Source: Halichondria panicea
Taxonomy: Eukaryota > Porifera > Demospongiae > Suberitida > Halichondriidae
Direction: 5' to 3'
NCBI RefSeq assembly: GCF_963675165.1
Contig: NC_087377.1
Coordinates: 14,814,198 to 14,878,197 of the forward strand
DNA: 64,000 nucleotides
Numbering within the stretch: position 1 is the first letter of the stretch; the number at the start of each line of letters is the position of its first letter. Made by a program: the position numbers and the translations under genes. The notes under the pieces were generated by a model, which was given only the letters and a program-made list of their open reading frames with translations, ran no database searches and had not been told where the DNA came from. Below, in pieces: positions 56,970 through 64,000 of the stretch.

Positions 56970-59900
56970 ATGAATACTCTGATACTGTGTGTGTGCCTCC
57001 TCCCTGCTGCCCTAGCAGCTGTAGATCTCTCTTCCTACCCTCTCTCTCAAGAGCTAAGAGATGGGTACACATTGCACTGGAGCTTTAATGTTGAGGAGCA
57101 GAGCATAAGGTTTGCAGTGAATGTGAGCACCACTGGATGGGTTGGACTGGGACTGTCTCCCACTGGAGGAATGCCTAACTCTGACATTGTCATTGGATGG
57201 GTCAACAATGAAGGACAAGCCTTTTTGAATGTGAGCAATAATGAATCTGCAATTGCATTGTCATTCGGCATTTAATTAACGATTCAGGATCGCTTTGCTA
57301 CTGCACAAAGCCTTCCAACAGTAGATGTCAGTCAAGACTGGATCCTAGAGGCAGGAGAGCAAGTGGATGGATTCACTGTTCTTGCCTTTAGAAGAGATTG
57401 GGTCACTTGCGATACGGCACAGGACAGAGATATTAGGGTCAGCCTCCTATTGCCCATTAATTATTGTCATTGATCTTGAAATCAACAGGTGGATACAGTT
57501 CGTGTGATTTTCAGTTGGAACGATGCTGACCCTGTTGGAGATGATCCAAATCAAGTAATGTACCATGGTAACCAAAACCGAGGGACGTTCAGTCTTAACC
57601 TCCTGGGTGGTCAACAAGACCCACCCCCTGACCCTGCCGACCTGCAAACATTAAGTATCACTGTGTCTAATGTAAGTGCTCCTCGTTTACTCATTATAGT
57701 CTATAAAGATATGTGACCTGAAAATATTATGTCTGCATGTATGCATGAATGTCTGAGTGAGGTGTTTGATGCATGGCCATTAATTACACTAACGTTTATT
57801 CATCCATTCATAGCATAAACAAAGTAAGGTTGTTCTATGTGTGTGTATGCTTAACCACCACCTATATATATACGCACCAACTTGTGGTTTGAGAGTGACG
57901 TATATAGTATGACATTATTATATACATGTTGTCAGCTTTAACGCAGATTCAACAACAATATAGCTTAGATTAGGCAACAAAGAGACACTGACAAAAAAAA
58001 CAATTAAGAGTAGCACATGGACAATACAGGAAACAGTCTCTAGAACATTCTATACACAAAAAATAGAACTACTATAAATAGCTATTACATAAACGTCCTG
58101 TTCAGTCAACCACCTGATTAACTATCTACTTCAACAGCACCAACTTGTGGTTTGAGAGTGACGTATATAGTATGACATTATTATATACATGTACCGTAAC
58201 ATGGTTTATACTACAACTGCCATAGTTGCAAACATTCGTTACTAGTTAATCTACTTGATATTAGTTCTCACCATGTATAGACTTTACAACACTCGATTAG
58301 GTTAGATTCACTTTCTCATTTATAATTTCATTGGGATTCTACCTCACGTGATAAGTGATAGGGTTACATAAGAGATAAACATAAAATGACGTAATCATAA
58401 GGTGATAAAGTTCCAACAATAGGTGCATGGATATATATACTCCTCTTTTATGAACTCCTGATGCCGCCACGGATGACACCATAATAAATTTATCTGGTAT
58501 AATAGCCATTTGAGTAATTATACACACAAGAGAAATGTCAGTATAAAGCAACTAAACTATACATGTATTATTTCGGCATGCTAAGTCAGCTGGCATTATT
58601 GACCTCTGCAATCTTACACTCAGCACATTTTTCAGTGCAATCAGTGCTTGGCTGGCTTTATCAGCCACATGTTTTGAAATTAGATCACATTCATGAACAT
58701 CTGCTATAAAAACAAACCAAACCCTTCCGATAATTATTCTTAGTGCTGATCACATGATCTCCAGCCAATCAGCTTTCTGAAAGTAGTCAGGTGACCATGG
58801 ATTAAATAACTTAATCCACACTTAAGTGTGCTTTAAGTTGGTTTGTTAAATGCACACTATTCAAACAATCATAATACAAGCAGATTGAATCTGAATGTCA
58901 TCATAATTATAATAATAATACAAGCAGATTGAATATGTACACAAGCAAAGCTGAAAAGTATTAGAAAGTTGAATGTTATTGTTTCGACTTGTTTCATGTG
59001 TAGTAAGTGTACCAAATTGCTAACTTGACCATATATAGCATCGCTTTTTCGTCTGGAGAAATAGGCTCAGCTTGCTTCGAAGATGTACGTACCTGTACCT
59101 AAGCCAGATCCATATAATTGTTTCATCAAAGGTGCTTCGAATATCATAGCTTTCCAAAAGAGCAAACCAGATACTCATTGCCATATAGTTTGCGCACAAA
59201 GTTTCCCATCCAGTAAGCCAGATCAGCTGGAGGCATATCCAGTAGTGGGATCGGGACTATTGGTCAGCAGGAGAAATAAGTCGAGAACATGCCCAGTCAG
59301 TCCAGATAGCTTTAGCTCCTTCTCCTTTGCATCAGTTACTGGATCTACAAACCTACTAAAACTTGCTATTATACGTCTAGCTAGCCATGGCACCAGCAAC
59401 TGATTTAGAATGTAGCTAGATCTAGCTGCCACGAGGCTAGAGCTCACGTGACAGCACTAAATTGTTTAGAATACACCTAGCCAAGTCATGTGTTTTAATG
59501 CTGGTGCACTCGGATGGCCTCTCGGTTACGTAATGCACTCGGCTGCGCCTCGAGCACCACGTTAACCTCGAGGCCATCCTCGGCATGCAGATTAAAACAC
59601 TTAATCTTGGCTAGGTGTGTTCTAAATAATACATAGATGCATGCTAATGAATAGTAGAATCTCAATATAGAGCCGGACCAGACATTTCCGGATTATAACG
59701 GATGTCATTAATTGCTTATTAACGAAGAAACTTGTGTTAACTTTCTCCAATCAGTCTCCCTTAAGACTCCCAAGTTTTCAGTACTTGCAAGACAAGACAG
59801 GAAATACATACCACAAGTATTTTTGCATAGTTTCACAAGGATGACATCACAAAAACATTGTTTCATTATAAGGAGTGCATAATGATGACACCCAACAACT

Positions 59901-62900
59901 CACCAGATTGTAGTGAAGGGCGATTTTTTTCTGGATTTCCAAAGCTCATAACACGGACCATTTACTGAACTAGAACTTGTTACTAGGAGACAAATTAGTT
60001 CAATATGGAATGTATTGACTCAGCAAGTTTGGACTAGATTGAGATAGTGTGAACAGCTTGCGCAAAAACTCAAAGTTAGCATTCTGAATAGTCTCTGTGG
60101 TTGGTGGAACTCATGGCTGCATATCTCAGATGTGAAAGGAACCAGTGACTGCCTAAAGTATCAACTATAGTGCATCTGATGCATGTGCATGCTTTGCAGC
60201 AAACTAGAAAGCTTGAAATCATTCATGATGTGTTCTATGCTATTGCCAAGTTGTGTATTTATGTCGAAGTTTGTGTAACTGCTTTGCAAACACTATCATT
60301 TGTATGGCATTTACCTTGAATATGTTGTTATTTAGAATTGTATGATATATAGAGACAATTCTCAATGTTCTGTTCGTCTACGCTACCTACCGTAAACATA
60401 ATAAATTATTTTTGTCTAAGTTTAGAGAATTACGTGCTATAATGTGCAGCAAAACTTTTATTTACACAGATCACCATTCCGGCTGTTGGTACGACATACT
60501 GGTGTACTGCATTTGAGCTACCTGCTGAGGTTCAGGCCCAAAAACACTACATTACTAAGGTAGTCCTTATATACACAATAAGTGCCTGATCTGCTCTCAT
60601 TAAATTACTCATTGACACATGCTTTGAAACTATAATCATACTTAATGAAAGCATAATGACAATGATTATTAATTGTGCGTGATTGTTGGCGTTCTGTATA
60701 TAATTATATAGGGTACTCCATTCATCACTGAAGGCAATGTGGCCAATGTTCACCACATCCTGATCTATGAGTGTGACACTCTTAACAGTACACATGTGGG
60801 AGAGAGTGGTGTGTGTAGGGGGGAAGTGAGTGACACTGTGGCAGATTGTAGAGGGACATCATTGCTTTCCGGATGGGCTGTTGGAGGAACGGTACGGATA
60901 AATACTTTCCTGTGCTAACTATAATTATAAGCTCTTGCAGGAGTTTTATTACCCATCTGGTGTGGCCTATCCAATTGGAGGAGGCGGTCCCCGTTTTCTT
61001 GTTATGGAAACTCACTATGACAACCCTCAAATGAGATCAGGTACATAATCATATGTACTTTGAAATTGAGATTATTAGTTGGGTATAAATTCATGCAGAT
61101 ATTGTTGATAGCTCTGGACTAGTGTTTTCGTACACCTCAACTGCCCCAACGTTTGAAGCTGGTATTCTTCAGATTGGTTATACAGTGAGCCCGAACCACG
61201 TCATTCCTCCGGGTGCGTCAATATTCAACACCTTCGGTGAATGCAACGAGAAGTGCACATCAATGGTATATGCCAATATATACAGCTATCTATTAGCTGC
61301 ATGCATGCATGGGGTTATAATAGCATGACAATTTAATAGGTATTCCTATACGGTGGCCCTGAGCGCTACTAGTATAGTTCACCTTAGCTATACTTGATAG
61401 TTCACCTACCTTATAGCTACTTGGTATAGTTCAACTGCCTAAATTGGTAGTTCAACTACCTTAGCTACTTGATAGTTGACCTACCTTAGCTAGATCTACT
61501 TAGCCTTTCGAAGTTGGTGTAGTTGGTGACCTTTAAACTATGCTTGGTGATCATAACTATAGCTACATGGTTTTGAGTATGACTTTGAGTGGTGTGCTGA
61601 AGGTGTGGAGCGTGCGTGTTCTGGGCTGGCCTATATATCTCCATCATGAGCCAGGACTGATTTGTCTCCATTGCCTGATCACTTTACACTTCACTCATTT
61701 GGAAATTACAGTTTCTGATTTGTGTTATTGTCTCCCATGCACTTTCATCACTTGATTCATTTATTAACAAATATCAATACATGCAGTTAAGTTGTCCACG
61801 TTTATATCTCTGTGTAGGTCTATGCCTAATCCTATTCTTACCAACGCAGCACAATTGTCAAAATTCTGTACTAAACAATGGTTCTGGTGTGGTACTCTTG
61901 TCTTAATTGCATTGCTGTTACCCATAGGGTAGAACTGACCGGCTGCAGATAGTCCTCAGTACCTGTATATCAGTAGTGTAGCTCTCATTACAATAATAGT
62001 CGCTATGTAGTCGAGCATGGCTACAGAATTAACATACAGTTCAAAGGTCAACTTTGAAGTAGCTAAGGTAGTATAGAACTATTAGGTATAGCTAAGGTGA
62101 ACTACTAGTAGTGCTCAGGGCCACCGTATATTATTTTATGATTGATTTCACAGTTTATCGTGAGTTGGTTGCACATGCAATGCCAATGTCATGCTTTGCA
62201 TCAATAATATGCTTTATCAGTAATAGATGCATGTACGCAATGGGAGGATGCATTGTCCCATAGAGCTCTTATAGTTGTAGTTTGTAAGCTTATTATAGCT
62301 TTAAATGAAAGTTTCTATTTCAATTTATTCATGTAGTATTTTCCAAGTACGGGCATCACAGTATTCAGCAACGTCCTCCACACGCATCTAGCTGGTGAGT
62401 TTTGTTGCTACATGCACGGAGATTACAGCTTCTCACGCAAGTCATGTGTCTATGCATTTGTTAAATTACCCCATGCACCTGGGGTCTGTATCATAGCAAC
62501 TGCATGATGGGGCTTAACTATCACATTCCTCATGCATAAACTCCCTTAAGAGCGCATAATTATACTAGCCTCACAGCCAATCGGTAGGGGCAGGGCAGAT
62601 GGGTGGGGCTCGCTAAACACCATGCATGCAGGAAGGCATGAGATAAGGGTGGGACAAATGGACAAATTAGTGCGTAGCTTTTATATAGAAGCTTATAGCA
62701 CTGGCTGGGTCATACGCACAAGCTTGTCATTTGTTTTAATATTATAGCTATAATTATGTGTACAAGGTGAGGTATTAAGCATTTCATTCCAGTGGGTATA
62801 TAACAGCTATTATCCACTTCAAATTTATGGTAGTGTAAACATCCTTGGCCAAAAGCGAAGAGCTTTATGCCATAAATTCTGATGTATATATATATATATA

Positions 62901-63765
62901 GTGGACACATGGACACAAAGAGTATAACATGCAGTCATAACTTTACACAAGGTGTTGGAGTTACTTTGCACCATTATCGGAGACTTGATCAAGACTCCAG
63001 CACTTGCAGTGCATTAGAGGAATTGGCACCAATTGAAGACAACCCTTCGTACGACTTCAACTACCAACAATCCACTCTTCTTCCAAATCCTATCACAGTT
63101 TTGCCCGTGAGTTTCAAACAATGAGTTCCTGACCAGTGAAGTACAATGCTATATAATTATGTCTTATATATACGAATACAGGATAATTATGACAACAATG
63201 ACGATCATATAATTTTTTATCTTGCTTATTTTCAGGGAGATAGTCTTCGTTTGGAATGCAGCTACAACACTGAGAATAGAAACTCTACTACCCTGGTATG
63301 CCAAATATGCATAAATCTTACTTGACATGCATACTGCATATTTTCGAACACTTTTTTAGGGTGGACCAGCAACGATGGACGAAATGTGCCTGTCTTTCAT
63401 TTCCTACTATCCTCGTATGGGCCTTGCTAGCTGCATTAGTGTTCCAAATAGTAACGACCCCACATTTTTGCAAAATTTCTTAAGAGACCATGTTCCCCCG
63501 TAAGTATAATAATACTTTTCTATACAACTCTGTTGCAACTTACCAGGCTATAACAATGCACATGAACTCAACCCATAATTATATATACATTTTACTGAAT
63601 TACAGAAATGTGCTACTGGCACTGTTACAAGCTTCAATACAAGGAAGAAGTGCCCTAACTAATGCTTGGAACATGATAAACTGGAGTTCGGATGCAATTG
63701 ATTCTTTTGAGAGTGACTATCTTAATGGTCCCTTGATTGATGTCTGTATTCCTGTTCTTGTACAG
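56970..63765 (+). CDS. DOMON and copper type II monooxygenase (MOXD1/DBH-like), paralogue B, 3' end outside window
   Basis: Exons: 56970-57230, 57288-57437, 57489-57671, 60470-60559, 60712-60891, 60941-61040, 61099-61265, 62337-62394, 62952-63106, 63236-63295, 63360-63499, 63606-63765; 568 codons so far, ending in phase 0 at a donor. The final exon, carrying the membrane anchor in A, is not in the window. The signal peptide and DOMON exon are almost identical to A. Copper ligands are retained: NVHHILIYEC, METHYDNP, LHTHLAG, DEMCLSF. All intron positions match A except one extra 58-bp intron at 61041-61098, splitting the exon after EMRS-equivalent QMRS. Same inferred enzymatic role as A. Its promoter has been interrupted by the P-like transposon. 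Confidence 0.92.
57877..58200. repeat. Short direct repeat pair in intron 3 of paralogue B
   Basis: CACCAACTTGTGGTTTGAGAGTGACGTATATAGTATGACATT occurs at about 57877 and 58138, about 260 bp apart. The rest of this 2.8-kb intron is AT-rich, with no exon that I can support. Confidence 0.75.
59465..59626. mobile_element. MITE with TTTAGAATACACCTAGCCAAG ends and CpG-rich core
   Basis: TTTAGAATACACCTAGCCAAG and the inverted CTTGGCTAGGTGTGTTCTAAA, with TGTTTTAAT/ATTAAAACA next inward. The core (GCACTCGGATGGCCTC...GAGGCCATCC) is a second palindrome and unusually CpG-rich for the region. Confidence 0.7.
61347..62130. mobile_element. Inverted-repeat element with TATACGGTGGCCCTGAGC ends in intron 7 of paralogue B
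   Basis: TATACGGTGGCCCTGAGC and GCTCAGGGCCACCGTATA are perfect 18-bp inverted ends. The inner arms contain repeated TAGTTCACCTTAGCTA units. About 784 bp. No target duplication clear. Confidence 0.75.
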
Positions 63766-64000
63766 GTATATAAATTAAAGTTCAAGATAATAGCAAGCGG
63801 TATAAAAGGCATGCAACAGCAAAAGAGCAGAGTTCAATCGTGGGCAGATGAATGTGCATGAAAAATAGACATTTCTATTTTTAGCATTTCATGCAAATTC
63901 ACACATTTCTCCGCCCACGTTTGAATTCTGCTAGCTAGTGTACTAGATAGTGAGTTGCATGCCTTCTCTTCTTTTATATGCCCTTGATAATAGCATATAA

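Noticed and set aside
59083-59447. Overlapping 106-aa (+) and 74-aa (-) frames in intron 3 of monooxygenase paralogue B
   Set aside because: The minus frame reads somewhat protein-like but changes frame near 59223, has no splice partners and no recognisable domain. It may be a degenerate gene fragment, but I cannot support a call.

Overview
The window is animal nuclear DNA: split genes with GT-AG introns (one GC-AG), large extracellular multidomain proteins, many short AT-rich introns containing TAATTATAATTA-like tracts, and a dense load of small palindromic transposons. The protein mix (Calx-beta, EGF, sushi/Ig/FN3 receptors, jacalin-like repeats, DOMON/copper monooxygenases, NOMO) fits an early-branching metazoan. 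I favour a demosponge such as Amphimedon. That is an inference, because no species marker is visible. A 200-N gap at 36455-36654 shows this is a draft assembly.

Layout. (1) 128-5725 (+): 3' part of a Calx-beta/EGF protein ending in a polyserine and RS-like basic tail. (2) 6713-28636 (-): a complete 37-exon NOMO gene (1157 aa), spread over 22 kb and full of repeats. A single-exon mucin-like gene (21010-21603, +) is nested antisense in its intron 12. (3) 29850-33152 (-): a sushi/Ig/FN3 transmembrane receptor with a tyrosine-containing tail and one frame-disrupted sushi exon. (4) 34213-35185 (+): a broken jacalin repeat array. (5) 35505-37250 (-): a small secreted Calx-beta protein crossing the gap, in a head-to-head pair with (6) 37641-43102 (+): a serine beta-lactamase-like (LACTBL1-type) secreted protein. 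(7) 44574-51097 and 56970-63765 (+): tandem DOMON plus copper type II monooxygenase (MOXD1-like) paralogues, the second running off the window. (8) 52251-56906: an apparently intact P-superfamily DNA transposon between the two paralogues, carrying two convergent genes (a transposase without an N-terminal THAP motif and a second, accessory ORF).

The coding genes do not form one pathway. The most notable material is mobile DNA. The two-gene P-like element has 32-bp terminal repeats, 11-bp subterminal repeats and a 7-bp target duplication. It separates a promoter motif shared by the two monooxygenase genes from the TATA box of the second. A set of very short palindromic elements (47-222 bp) with 9-bp target duplications recurs across the window, and one of them disrupts a duplicated exon of the beta-lactamase-like gene. 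All gene models here were assembled by hand from splice signals and reading phase, without transcript data.
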